63,967 nucleotides of DNA from an uncultured Treponema sp. GTDB taxonomy: Bacteria > Spirochaetota > Spirochaetia > Treponematales > Treponemataceae. Under the pieces are notes generated by a model, which did not search any database, was not told where the DNA came from, and saw only the letters and a list, made by a program, of their open reading frames with translations. This document shows positions 8,521-17,534 of the stretch, one piece after another. Position 1 is the stretch's first letter. Every line of letters begins with the position of its first letter. The stretch lies in assembly GCF_945873775.1 (NCBI RefSeq), contig NZ_CAMCEC010000012.1:1-63967 (forward strand), in the 5' to 3' direction. A program made the position numbers and the translations under genes.

Positions 8521-9858
8521 TTAAATTGAAATCTGCTTTAATATTTTTGTAAGTTCTGTTTTTTCTATTAAATCGATCGGGCGGCCTTCAATATATTTTT
8601 TGCTTTCTTCTGAAAAAATTCCTGCGGAAACACAAAATCCACGCTCAGCATTTACATCGCTCATGTGCTCGTGGAATTCTCTGATATAAATTTCTCCAAC
8701 AGAACCTGTTGTCCTAAAAAATCTGAACAAAACAACATCTTGCCAAGTAGCCGCAAAAATTTCAGTCAGAATATCTGTATAAAGAGAATCGTTTTCTATG
8801 TTTTGGATTTTTACATTTGAATTTTTGTATTTGGTCAAAATAAATTTACGGCAAAGCGTTACAAAATCATTGCTGTTCGCGGAAATATAAATCTGCAAGT
8901 TGCTGTTCTGGCTCAACTCCTGATAACGGTTTATAAGCGAATTTACATCTTTGTAATTTTGAACAGAATTTCGGATTGACTTTAAAAGCGCAAGCCCCTT
9001 TGCAATCTGTTTCTTTTCAAAATAGCAGCGGGCAAGATTGTATTCAATTTCAACCCGTATGTCAGAAGGCTCGTTTTCGTGCTTAAGTCCGATTTCATAA
9101 TCCTGAATCGCGGCATTCAAATCATTTATTTTTGTATGAAAAATTCCAGCCCTAAGACAAGACCTTGCGCCGTAAACTGGATCTGCTCTAAGATGCATGA
9201 AAATTTTTATAGCGCGGTCGCCTCGTCCTTCTTGAAACATCGCATCCGACATATTAAAAAGAGCTTCTTTGTTTGAAGGATCTTCATCCAAAGCTTTTTT
9301 AAAAAACGAAAGACTTTCGCGGTATTTTTTTGCAAAATAAAGGCTTTGCGCAAGTAAAAAATAAACACCAGAAGATTCAGGCTTGGCAAGAATCGCTTTT
9401 TTAAACAAAGGCACGGATTTTTCATACAATTTCTGGTTGAACATTGCTTTGCCAAGGTAAAAATTATTTTCAAAGCTAACTGAATTTATTTTGTATGCGC
9501 TCACTAAAGCCTGAACAGCCTCTGGATTTTTTCCAAGCTGAAGCGCGCTGATTCCAAGCCGTAAAAAACATTCGCCTAAATTGACAACTCCAGACTTTGA
9601 ATCAAGCTTTGAAAGATCATTGTAAATTAAATATGCCTTATCCCAAATCTGGCTCGAAAAATAAACATCGCCAAGCGGAATAAGCCCCGCTGGATCATGA
9701 GGATTTTTTGCAAGCTTTTTATTTGCTTCTTTTATAATTTGGGCTTTATTTCTATTGCTAGTTTTTCTCTCTTTTGTGCCGCCGCCATTTTTTCCCATGA
9801 ACAAAGTAAGAACTGCGACAAGAGCAATCATTATAACGCCAGCAATAAGATATGACAT
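8521..9858 (-). CDS. Membrane-anchored TPR protein with Mrr-like C-terminal domain
   Basis: This 445-residue protein begins with one membrane helix (about residues 4-21) and a basic stretch. About six tetratricopeptide repeats follow (about 45-300, for example FLLAQSLYFAKKYRESLSFF). The last 120 residues resemble the C-terminal half of Mrr-type restriction endonuclease folds, with VGEIYIREFHEHMSD, ERGFCVSAGIFSEES and IDLIEKTELTKILK. In active Mrr proteins the strand before this carries QxK; here it reads VVLFRFFR, so the catalytic lysine appears lost. By inference it is a scaffold with a dead nuclease fold used for binding. AAGGAAGG precedes the ATG. Confidence 0.75.
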   Translation of the reverse strand: MSYLIAGVIMIALVAVLTLFMGKNGGGTKERKTSNRNKAQIIKEANKKLAKNPHDPAGLIPLGDVYFSSQIWDKAYLIYNDLSKLDSKSGVVNLGECFLRLGISALQLGKNPEAVQALVSAYKINSVSFENNFYLGKAMFNQKLYEKSVPLFKKAILAKPESSGVYFLLAQSLYFAKKYRESLSFFKKALDEDPSNKEALFNMSDAMFQEGRGDRAIKIFMHLRADPVYGARSCLRAGIFHTKINDLNAAIQDYEIGLKHENEPSDIRVEIEYNLARCYFEKKQIAKGLALLKSIRNSVQNYKDVNSLINRYQELSQNSNLQIYISANSNDFVTLCRKFILTKYKNSNVKIQNIENDSLYTDILTEIFAATWQDVVLFRFFRTTGSVGEIYIREFHEHMSDVNAERGFCVSAGIFSEESKKYIEGRPIDLIEKTELTKILKQISI

Positions 9859-9972
9859 ATTCTAAAACCTTCCTTGACAAAGTGAAATTATTTGAGGGAA
9901 TTTCAAAAGCTCTTATGAACTTAAGAATTCCCCCGTTTATTATTTATCGGAATTTTTTGCGTTTACCAAAAT

Positions 9973-11145
9973 TTAATTTTTTCGGCATTCCTGAACAAAA
10001 TCTGCAATTCTATCCAAGGCAACTTTGATTTTATCAATAGCGGTCGCATAGCAGCATCTTATGTGCCCTTCTCCGCCTGCGCCAAAAACGCTTCCCGGAA
10101 CAACAGCGACATTGTGCTTCTGGAAAAGCTTTGTGGCAAAGTCTTCACTTGAAAGTCCTGTTGATGAAATGTCAGGGAACATGTAAAAAGCGCCAGAAGG
10201 CTCTGGAACAGGAAGCCCCATATCGCAAAAAGCCTTGTACATCAGATTTCTTCTCTGCTGATAGCTTACACGCATTTTTTCAACTTCAGACCAGCCGTTG
10301 CGCAAACCTTCTGTGGCAGCATACTGACTGAAAATCGGCGCGCAAATTGTGTTGTAGCCGTGAAGCTTTACAATCTGCGCAAGAAGTTCCGCAGGAGCCG
10401 CAATATATCCAATTCGCCAGCCTGTCATTGCAAAAGACTTTGAAAATCCGTTAAGAATAATCGTATAATCTTTCATTCCAGGAAAAGAGCCGATAGAAAC
10501 GTGTTCCGCGCCATCATAAGCAAGCTCGCAGTAAATTTCATCGCTTATAACCCAAATCTGATGTTTTTTTACAATTTCCGCAATTTTTTCAAGTTCCTCT
10601 TTTGGAATCATTGTTCCAGTCGGATTGTTCGGGGAACAAATCATAACGGCTTTTGTTTTTGGAGTAACTGCTTTTTCAATTTGCTCTGCGGTCGGATAAA
10701 ATCCATTCACGCTTGTATCAATAGGAACAACATTGACTTCACAAAGACGCGCCAAAGGAACATAATTTACATAGCAAGGCTGGCAGACAATAATTTCATC
10801 TCCCGGATTAAGAATTGCGCGCAAAGAAGCATCGACACCTTCACTTGCACCAACTGTTATAAGAATTTCCTTCTGCGGATTATAATGCATATTGTATTTC
10901 TGCATATATTTTGAAATTTCTTCACGCAGCTCAAGCAAGCCCCAGTTTGAAGTGTAGCTAGTGTGTCCCTTTTCAAGATGATAAAAAGCTTCCTCGCGAA
11001 TGCACCATGGAGTCGGAAAATCAGGCTCGCCAACAGAAAGCGAAATCACATCATCGTGTCCAATCAGCATTTCAAAAAATTTCCGAATTCCGCTTGGAGG
11101 AGTCTGCACCATTGATGAACTGAATTTGTCTTCTCTTGTATTCAT
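9973..11145 (-). CDS. Class I PLP-dependent aminotransferase, AlaT-like
   Basis: This 390-residue protein has the fold-type I motifs SLSVGEPDFPTP, SPNNPTG, ISDEIYCELAYDG and the PLP-lysine segment NGFSKSFAMTGWRIGY. The conserved Arg that binds the substrate carboxylate is in GEGHIRCCYA. Family members move amino groups between aspartate, alanine or aromatic amino acids and 2-oxo acids. Its start overlaps the stop of the Lrp-type regulator (TAATG), as in the alaR-alaT pair of Bacillus, so an alanine transaminase role is plausible but not proven. Confidence 0.88.
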   Translation of the reverse strand: MNTREDKFSSSMVQTPPSGIRKFFEMLIGHDDVISLSVGEPDFPTPWCIREEAFYHLEKGHTSYTSNWGLLELREEISKYMQKYNMHYNPQKEILITVGASEGVDASLRAILNPGDEIIVCQPCYVNYVPLARLCEVNVVPIDTSVNGFYPTAEQIEKAVTPKTKAVMICSPNNPTGTMIPKEELEKIAEIVKKHQIWVISDEIYCELAYDGAEHVSIGSFPGMKDYTIILNGFSKSFAMTGWRIGYIAAPAELLAQIVKLHGYNTICAPIFSQYAATEGLRNGWSEVEKMRVSYQQRRNLMYKAFCDMGLPVPEPSGAFYMFPDISSTGLSSEDFATKLFQKHNVAVVPGSVFGAGGEGHIRCCYATAIDKIKVALDRIADFVQECRKN

Positions 11146-11639
11146 TAAGCCATTGCTCCTTCCCGGCTGTCGGAATTTTCTTCTATATAAACAATGTCAT
11201 TTTCTTTGTAAGTCTTTAAAATGAAATGAGTTTTTGTGGAACGCACACCTTGAAGCGTAGAAAGTTTTCTTGCAACAAAAAGCGCCACTTCTTGCAAAGT
11301 TTCGCCTTCAATTATAACTTTTAAATCGTAGCCGCCGCTCATAAGATAAAGGGATTTTACCTGCGGAAATCTGTAAATTCTGTCGGCGATTCCGTCAAAT
11401 CCATGCTCACGTTCTGGTGTAACTTGAATTTCTATTTCCGCACAGACTTTTTCTTTTGCCTTGGAATCTTTTTCAGGATTTATAATCGCGGCATATTTCA
11501 TAATAACGCCGTCATTTTCAAGCTGCTGGATAATCGACTTGACTTCTTCAACAGATTTTTTTGTCATCGCTGAAATGTCTTCTACAGAAATACGCGCATT
11601 GTCACGCAGCAAATTTAAAATTTCTTCTGTGCTGTCCAT
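11145..11639 (-). CDS. Lrp/AsnC-family transcriptional regulator
   Basis: This 164-residue protein has an N-terminal winged helix-turn-helix (about residues 1-55, EEILNLLRDNARISVEDISAMT) and a C-terminal ligand-binding RAM domain (about 70-150, FPQVKSLYLMSGGYDLKVIIEG). Lrp-type regulators respond to amino acids and often control the gene next to them. Here it overlaps the downstream aminotransferase by one nucleotide, so control of its own operon is likely. GAAGG lies upstream of the ATG. Confidence 0.9.
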   Translation of the reverse strand: MDSTEEILNLLRDNARISVEDISAMTKKSVEEVKSIIQQLENDGVIMKYAAIINPEKDSKAKEKVCAEIEIQVTPEREHGFDGIADRIYRFPQVKSLYLMSGGYDLKVIIEGETLQEVALFVARKLSTLQGVRSTKTHFILKTYKENDIVYIEENSDSREGAMA

Positions 11640-11669
11640 TTTTTACCTTCTATCTATAAAAATAAAATT

Positions 11670-12287
11670 CTAAATAAGTCCTTTTGTGCTTGGAATTTCT
11701 CCGTTGCGTCTTGAATCAATTTCCACTGCCTGACGAATCGCCCTAGCTGCGGCTTTAAAAAGTCCTTCAATTTTATGGTGGTCGCTTCTTCCGCGGATTG
11801 TATCAAGATGCAAATTGCACTTTGCTCCGTTTACAAATCCCTGCCAAAAATCTTCAAAGCAATCTGTTTGGAATGAAGAAGATTTTCCGTCCTGTCCAAT
11901 TGAAACAAGCGGAATATTGGAAAGAGCCGCATTTACAACACAAAACGGACGCCCGCCAAAATCAACAGCAACCTGCAAAAGACTTTCATCCATCGGATAA
12001 ATTGAAAATCCGCTTCTATAAATTCCAGCACAGTTTCCCAAAGCAGAAGCAAAGCATTGTCCAAGAACAATTCCTGTGTCTTCTATAAGATGATGCTGGT
12101 CAACTTCCAAATCGCCTTTAAGCTCGCCGCTCAAATCAAAAAGTCCATGCTTGCAAAAAGAATTCAGCATGTGTCCAAAAAAGCCGATTGGATTTTTTAC
12201 AGAGCATTTTCCTGTTCCGTCAAGATTTAAAGAAAGTTCTATTTGAGTTTCGCCAGTTATGCGTTTTATGCTTGCAGTTCTTTCCAT
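11670..12287 (-). CDS. hisB: Imidazoleglycerol-phosphate dehydratase
   Basis: The two metal-binding repeats are visible: FFGHMLNSFCKHG with DQHHLIEDTGIVLG, and the C-terminal GRSDHHKIEGLFKAAARA. The protein is 205 residues, the usual size of the single-function dehydratase; there is no histidinol phosphatase domain as in enteric HisB. It carries out the sixth step of histidine synthesis. It lies 12 nt downstream of hisG with AAGGAA before its ATG, so the two form an operon. No other his genes occur in the window. Confidence 0.95.
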   Translation of the reverse strand: MERTASIKRITGETQIELSLNLDGTGKCSVKNPIGFFGHMLNSFCKHGLFDLSGELKGDLEVDQHHLIEDTGIVLGQCFASALGNCAGIYRSGFSIYPMDESLLQVAVDFGGRPFCVVNAALSNIPLVSIGQDGKSSSFQTDCFEDFWQGFVNGAKCNLHLDTIRGRSDHHKIEGLFKAAARAIRQAVEIDSRRNGEIPSTKGLI

Positions 12288-12299
12288 TTGAAAAATTCC

Positions 12300-13172
12300 T
12301 TATGACATGACTTTTCTAAGTTCATATTCCAAAATATCTGTGGCTCCAAATTCCTTGAGCTTTGGAAGAAGAACTGGAACTTCGCTTTTCTTAACCGCAG
12401 TTTTTACAGCATATCCTGAATCTCCAAAAAGCGGACTTACAGTCGGGCTTCTCATAGACGGAATTGCTTTTACGAGCGTGTCAAATTTTTCCTTGGAAAC
12501 ATTCATCTCAAGCATAACACGGTCGCGCGCATCAAGAACAGCAGAAAAAAGCATTTTAAGTTCAAGAATCTTCTGCTTCTTTTCTGGGTCAGCCATCGCT
12601 TCTTTTGACGCGTACATTCTTGTGGAGCTTTCCATAAGAGTGTCCACAATTTTCAAACGGTTCGCCTTTAAAGAAGAGCCAGTGCTTGTGTTGTCAATAA
12701 GAATTTGCGCAATTGAATCTTCTGTATTCTGAACAAAACCTTCGCTCGTTCCCCAAGTTCGGAAAATTGTTCCGTTGATTTTTTTTGCCTCAACCCATTT
12801 TTTGCTTAGATTCTGATATTCAGTTGCAATTGTAACATTTTTCTTTGCAAGCTCTTCATAGTCAAAATCTTCTGGAATCGCAGCAACAACACGGACTGGA
12901 TCAAATCCCAAATCCATTATTTCAACAAGCGAATCTTCAACGCCATTTTCAAAAACCCAGTCTTTTCCAGAAAAAGCAATATCAGCTTTGTTTGCCGCAA
13001 GAAGGACGCTCGCAATCTGAGGTTTTACAACTTGAAACGCAAGGTCTTTCTGATTTGTTATAGGAAAATATGTTCTGTCTGGAAGCTTTAAAGAAATTCC
13101 AACATCGCTCAAAAGCTCATATACAGATTCGTAAATTCTTCCTTTTGCCAATAAAATTTTTAATTTTTCCAT
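12300..13172 (-). CDS. hisG: ATP phosphoribosyltransferase, long form
   Basis: This 290-residue protein begins KILLAKGRIYESVYELL and has the phosphoribosyl-binding segment IDNTSTGSSLKANRLKIVDT. A C-terminal ACT-like regulatory domain (about residues 215-290) marks the long, hexameric, histidine-inhibited form, which does not need HisZ. It starts histidine synthesis by joining ATP and PRPP. The ATG lies 8 nt after a TATAAT box with no Shine-Dalgarno sequence, so the mRNA is probably leaderless. Confidence 0.93.
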   Translation of the reverse strand: MEKLKILLAKGRIYESVYELLSDVGISLKLPDRTYFPITNQKDLAFQVVKPQIASVLLAANKADIAFSGKDWVFENGVEDSLVEIMDLGFDPVRVVAAIPEDFDYEELAKKNVTIATEYQNLSKKWVEAKKINGTIFRTWGTSEGFVQNTEDSIAQILIDNTSTGSSLKANRLKIVDTLMESSTRMYASKEAMADPEKKQKILELKMLFSAVLDARDRVMLEMNVSKEKFDTLVKAIPSMRSPTVSPLFGDSGYAVKTAVKKSEVPVLLPKLKEFGATDILEYELRKVMS

Positions 13173-13180
13173 AATATACG

Positions 13181-13210
13181 ATTATAAATTGAAGTTGCCC
13201 CTAAATTCAA
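13181..13210 (-). promoter_or_regulatory. hisGB promoter, leaderless type
   Basis: TTGAAT (13205-13210), 18 nt, TATAAT (13181-13186), then 8 nt to the ATG at 13172. Confidence 0.7.
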
Positions 13211-13223
13211 GTTGCAAAGCAAA

Positions 13224-13943
13224 CTAGCGGCGCTCAACAGTTCCGTCAGGTTTTGCAATAAAAACTTCTGGCTTTATCTTTGTAAAAAATCCGCATTCAA
13301 CAACGCCGATTATTCCATCGATCTTTTCTTCCATTTCATGCGGATTAACCGGAAACTTCCATTTACAGTCCAAAATAAGATTTCCGTTGTCTGTGATTAC
13401 AGGACCTGCTTTTTTTACGCCTTCCCGAAGCACACATTCCGCGCCAAGTTTTTCTAAAGCTTTAATTACAGGAACTCTGGCTTCGGCTATAATTTCAACA
13501 GGAAGAGCAAAACCTGTTCCAAGGCTTTTTACATCTTTTGAAGAATCCGCAACAATGGCAAATCTTGCCGAATTATACGCAATGATTTTTTCACGAAGCA
13601 ATGCCGCGCCGCCGCCTTTTATAAGATTGTTGTTTGGATCAATTTCGTCCGCACCGTCAATTGCAAGATCAAGAGTTCCATTTATTGCTTTGTCGTTCAA
13701 CGTGTAAACTGGAATTCCAAGTTCCTCGCAGGCCAATGTAGTCTGAAAACTTGTTGCAACGGCTTTTATATCTTTTAAAGTTCCGTCTTCAATTCTCTGC
13801 GCAAATCTTTTTACAGCCGGCATTGCAGTAGAGCCAGTTCCAAGTCCGATTTTCATTCCGCTGAAAATTTTTCCTTCTTTGATTAAAGAATCAACTGCTG
13901 TTGTCGCGGCTAAAATTTTTTGTTCGTCTTTAGAAATACCCAT
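13224..13943 (-). CDS. rpiA: Ribose-5-phosphate isomerase A
   Basis: This 239-residue protein has the RpiA motifs GLGTGSTA (phosphate loop), DGADEIDPNNNLIKGGGAAL (catalytic Asp and substrate loop) and REKI, plus DCKWKFPVNPHEME near the C-terminus. It interconverts ribose-5-phosphate and ribulose-5-phosphate in the pentose phosphate pathway. Its ATG overlaps the aroDE stop by one base (TGATG), so translation is probably coupled. It ends the XPB-aroDE-rpiA unit; hisG then has its own promoter. Confidence 0.96.
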   Translation of the reverse strand: MGISKDEQKILAATTAVDSLIKEGKIFSGMKIGLGTGSTAMPAVKRFAQRIEDGTLKDIKAVATSFQTTLACEELGIPVYTLNDKAINGTLDLAIDGADEIDPNNNLIKGGGAALLREKIIAYNSARFAIVADSSKDVKSLGTGFALPVEIIAEARVPVIKALEKLGAECVLREGVKKAGPVITDNGNLILDCKWKFPVNPHEMEEKIDGIIGVVECGFFTKIKPEVFIAKPDGTVERR

Positions 13944-15436
13944 CAGTATTCAACTCCTGTATATAATTCAAATTGCCTATATCCCTGATAAAGAAGCATG
14001 CTGAATCCATTGCAGATTTTGCAGCCAGCCTCCCTTGCGCGCACCATTATCGGAGTTGCTTTCGGCATATAAATTATGTCGAACAAAGCTTCCTTTCCTG
14101 TGAAATCATAAAAATAAAGCGGATCATTTTCTGGATTAGAAGGCTCTTCGCAATGCATTCCTTTTGATGTGGTCTGAATAATCACGTCTGAATATTTTCT
14201 AATCGTGGAAACTGATTCAAAATTCAACGGAGCATATTTAAAATCGTATTTTTCAGCAAGTTCTTTTGCCTTTGACAAAGTGCGGTTAAAAATGCAGGCT
14301 TTTCCGCCGGAATTATAAACTGCATACGCAATTGCTTTTGCAGCTCCGCCAGCTCCAATTATAGAAATTTTTTTATGCTTTAGATTTTTTAAATTCAAAA
14401 ATTCAAGCAAAGCTTTTAAAAATCCTTCCGCATCAGTATTGTACGCAAGCCATTTTCCGTCTTTTTTTATCAATGTATTGCTTGAGCCTATTTCAAGCGC
14501 GGCATTGTCCACAAAATCAGCCCTTGCAAGAGCAGCTTCCTTATGCGGAACAGTTACAGAAAGTCCCTGCACTCCGACTTGCTCAGAAAAATCAATTGCC
14601 TGCTCAAATTTTTCAGCTGGAAAAGGAATATAAACGGCATTCATTCCATGGCGGCAATATCCTGTATTATGAAGCTCAGGACTTGAAGTTCCAGAAAGCG
14701 GCCAGCCGGTAATTCCAAAAATTTTAGTTGATTCATTTATAGATTTTGTTCTGTAAAGTCCGCCAAGTTTTACAGCATCCAAATGGGCAATATTTGAAGT
14801 ATTTTGAATGGATTCCGGCGCGGAAGTATATGTCAAAAAATTTTTCAGCTTTGCGCCAAGAACTCTAGTTGGAATTCCCATTGTTCCCATCGCAAGCAGA
14901 ATATGGTTGTTTCCAGAAATCCTCGAAGCCTGCTCAAAAAGATTTGTAACATCGTCAAGACTGTGCGGCATAAATGCAATTTTTGGAATTTCAAGTCCAG
15001 AAGGATTCAGTTCCTTAAGACGCTCCAAAATATTTCTTACCGGATTTTTCATGTCATGGAAACTTCGGATTACTTTTGTCTCAAAGGCAAGAGTCGCATC
15101 TTCAAGACTTGAAATATGAAAATCTTCCTCAAAATCAACATAGGCAAAATTTTTAGTTTTATCTTCATCGGCAAAAGAAAGCGCGCGGGCAAAAAGAATT
15201 GTGCGGGCAGATTCTCCTTCTACAAATTTTCCACCGTCTATTTCACGCCTGATTGTCAAAATGCACGGCAAACCAGCCATTGAAGGAAACCGTCTTGCAT
15301 AAAGCCGCTCATCCTGATTCAAAAAATCAACACGCAGCTCCGCCATGTCAACATAACTTCTATATTTGTTAAGAAGCTCCAAGTCTTCTGCAAGAGTTTT
15401 TCCTGTCAGCGTAAGACAAATTTTTGGCGATTCCAT
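13943..15436 (-). CDS. aroDE: Fused 3-dehydroquinate dehydratase (type I) / shikimate dehydrogenase
   Basis: One frame of 497 residues carries two shikimate-pathway enzymes. Residues 1 to about 215 are type I dehydroquinase: MAELRVDFL, VIRSFHDM (active His) and KIAFMPHS (Schiff-base Lys). Residues of about 230-497 are shikimate dehydrogenase: GITGWPLSGTSSPELHN, LSVTVPHKE (catalytic Lys), YNTDAEGF (catalytic Asp), and IIGAGGAAKAIA as the NADP loop. Together they convert dehydroquinate to shikimate. The frame extends to a TTG, but the ATG at 15434-15436 has AAGGAG 7 nt upstream. It starts 1 nt after the preceding stop. Confidence 0.95.
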   Translation of the reverse strand: MESPKICLTLTGKTLAEDLELLNKYRSYVDMAELRVDFLNQDERLYARRFPSMAGLPCILTIRREIDGGKFVEGESARTILFARALSFADEDKTKNFAYVDFEEDFHISSLEDATLAFETKVIRSFHDMKNPVRNILERLKELNPSGLEIPKIAFMPHSLDDVTNLFEQASRISGNNHILLAMGTMGIPTRVLGAKLKNFLTYTSAPESIQNTSNIAHLDAVKLGGLYRTKSINESTKIFGITGWPLSGTSSPELHNTGYCRHGMNAVYIPFPAEKFEQAIDFSEQVGVQGLSVTVPHKEAALARADFVDNAALEIGSSNTLIKKDGKWLAYNTDAEGFLKALLEFLNLKNLKHKKISIIGAGGAAKAIAYAVYNSGGKACIFNRTLSKAKELAEKYDFKYAPLNFESVSTIRKYSDVIIQTTSKGMHCEEPSNPENDPLYFYDFTGKEALFDIIYMPKATPIMVRAREAGCKICNGFSMLLYQGYRQFELYTGVEY

Positions 15437-15437
15437 T

Positions 15438-17534
15438 TCAAGACTCCTTTGCAACTAAATTTAAAAATGAAGCCGAACTCCTGATTTTTTTTACTTTCGA
15501 AATCAAGGCAATTGAAACTTCGTATTCTTCAACTGAATTTGTTTCAGGATTTTTACAAACTAAAAAAAGAACTTGGTTTTTTACAACAGCCCTTGGAACG
15601 CCTATTAAAATTTCTTTTGTTGTAGACATTTCAAGCTCAACCAAATCTTCATTTTGAACTGCGCTTTCCAAAACTCTAAGCTTCCCTGTAAAATTCATTC
15701 CGCTTGCCTCGGTAAGCTCAAACTTAACGCTTTCAGGCCGAAGCTGATCCGAAGACAAAACCACGCGTCGTTTTATGCGCTCCTCAAGTCCTTCTTTTTG
15801 CTCTGCGGAAGCTGAAATATTTTCCAGCTGATTTTTTAAATCCTCAAGAATTTTTGAAACTTCTTTTTTTGAACCGGAAGCTATGGAATTTTCCTCAGGA
15901 ATACTTTCAGAAGAACAAGGCAAAATTTTAGAATCAAATTCAATTTCTGGAAAGCCCAAAGCTGGCGCAGTTTTTTTTGCGGATTTTACATTTCCAACAA
16001 AATCAAGTCCAAGCCGCTCGACACAATTTCTTGCCTGCTCATCGGATGAAAAATTCATCAGAAAAATTCCCGGCGACAAAATTTCAACAATATAAGATGA
16101 AAGTTTTTTTTCAATTACGATAGAATTTTCAGGACGGATTTTTAAAACGTAGCCTTTGTAAAGAGAAGCCGAATTATAAGAATCAGCCCATTCATCAAGC
16201 GAAACCAAAAGATTCTGCGGAATTTCATAATGCGAGTATTTTTTTAAAATTGCGGAAATCTGATCTTTTGTCATTTCAAAATCAAAAGCTTTTAAAACAG
16301 ACTGGCGCGTAATTTCAAAAACAGCAACTGTATCGCATTTTTTTGGACAAAGAAATTTTATAAGCGGAACAAGCTCCGAAAGCAAAAATCCCGGCAAAAC
16401 AGTAACCGAAAAACCTGCGTCAATGCTCAAAGAACCTTGCGATTTTTTTTCTTCAAAAATTTGATTCACACAAATAAATTCATTTTCACCTTCAGAAACT
16501 GAATCGAGAATTCCAAGTTCAATCGCACAGTCAAGCATCGCATCCAAAAAATTTGAATCAACAGAAGAATTTTCCGCAGAAGAGCCAAACGCAACAATTC
16601 TTGAAAACCGGCTAAAAGAATTTTCAGAGTAACGAGAATTTTTGTCTTTTAGCAAAAAAGCAATCTGAAGAATTTTCTGTCTTGTATAAACTTCCTGCTT
16701 TAAAAATGAAAGTGTCTTGAAAAAAATTTCCGCGCTAGACAAAATCATGCTTCGGGAAAAGGAACCTGTGCAAGCAGCGCAAATATAAGCAACCTGATTC
16801 CCAAAAGTCAAATTCGAGAAAAGCTCAAGCCTCTGCCAGTCAACAAAAAATCCTTTGCCTTCAGAATCTTCCTGGACAAGATGAAGATTTTTGAGAGCTT
16901 TAAAAAGTGTTTCAAAAAATTCCTTGTTGAAATTCTCCTGAAAAATTTCAGCCAAGTCAGAAGACGCTTTCTTTTTAAGTTCCCCGTTGTTTTTGCAAAT
17001 ATCAGGATGGCTTGAAATATAGCAGATAAAAACCGCAAGAAGATCAGAAGAAATTTTTAGTCGGCGCTCAGGAAATTTTTTTTCGTTTTCTGGACTTATC
17101 AAATTTTGCAAATTCAACAAGCCGCTCAAATCATCTTCAAGATACGGATTTATTTTTATTAAATTCTTTTCATTTTTTACATGGACAGAAAAAATCAAAA
17201 GACGTTCTTCAAGGCTTGCAACTGCGCTGTAAAAATCTCCCTGCTGAATTGAAGATGAAAAAAATTTTTCAAGTTTTTCAATGTCAGGCTCGTTTAAAAA
17301 TTTTATCGCTGTAAGAATTTTTATATCCGTACCGTCAAGAAATTTTACAATTGAATCCCGGGTTTCTTTTTTGCGCAGAAAAGCTCCTATTTCTTCCGCC
17401 AGCTTTTGCTTGTTGTAAGGAGTTTTTACTTCTCCAAGATAAATACGTACCAACTCGAAAAAAAATTTGTCCGGCAAAGTGCAAAAACTTTCACGCCATT
17501 GAATTATCTTTTGAACTTTTGCATCTAAATTCAT
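15438..17534 (-). CDS. XPB helicase partner with helicase C-terminal-type domain
   Basis: This protein of about 698 residues lies directly after the XPB helicase and overlaps its stop by four bases (ATGA); a longer frame from 17543 is less likely. The middle part, VLKAFDFEMTKDQISAILKKYSHYEIPQNLLVSLDEW, matches a region near the N-terminus of the XPB protein itself, so both share the domain called helicase XPB/Ssl2 N-terminal. Actinobacteria have a similar gene next to their XPB. No Walker motif is seen, so it is not a helicase. By inference it is an XPB partner in DNA repair or transcription. Confidence 0.75.
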   Translation of the reverse strand: MNLDAKVQKIIQWRESFCTLPDKFFFELVRIYLGEVKTPYNKQKLAEEIGAFLRKKETRDSIVKFLDGTDIKILTAIKFLNEPDIEKLEKFFSSSIQQGDFYSAVASLEERLLIFSVHVKNEKNLIKINPYLEDDLSGLLNLQNLISPENEKKFPERRLKISSDLLAVFICYISSHPDICKNNGELKKKASSDLAEIFQENFNKEFFETLFKALKNLHLVQEDSEGKGFFVDWQRLELFSNLTFGNQVAYICAACTGSFSRSMILSSAEIFFKTLSFLKQEVYTRQKILQIAFLLKDKNSRYSENSFSRFSRIVAFGSSAENSSVDSNFLDAMLDCAIELGILDSVSEGENEFICVNQIFEEKKSQGSLSIDAGFSVTVLPGFLLSELVPLIKFLCPKKCDTVAVFEITRQSVLKAFDFEMTKDQISAILKKYSHYEIPQNLLVSLDEWADSYNSASLYKGYVLKIRPENSIVIEKKLSSYIVEILSPGIFLMNFSSDEQARNCVERLGLDFVGNVKSAKKTAPALGFPEIEFDSKILPCSSESIPEENSIASGSKKEVSKILEDLKNQLENISASAEQKEGLEERIKRRVVLSSDQLRPESVKFELTEASGMNFTGKLRVLESAVQNEDLVELEMSTTKEILIGVPRAVVKNQVLFLVCKNPETNSVEEYEVSIALISKVKKIRSSASFLNLVAKES

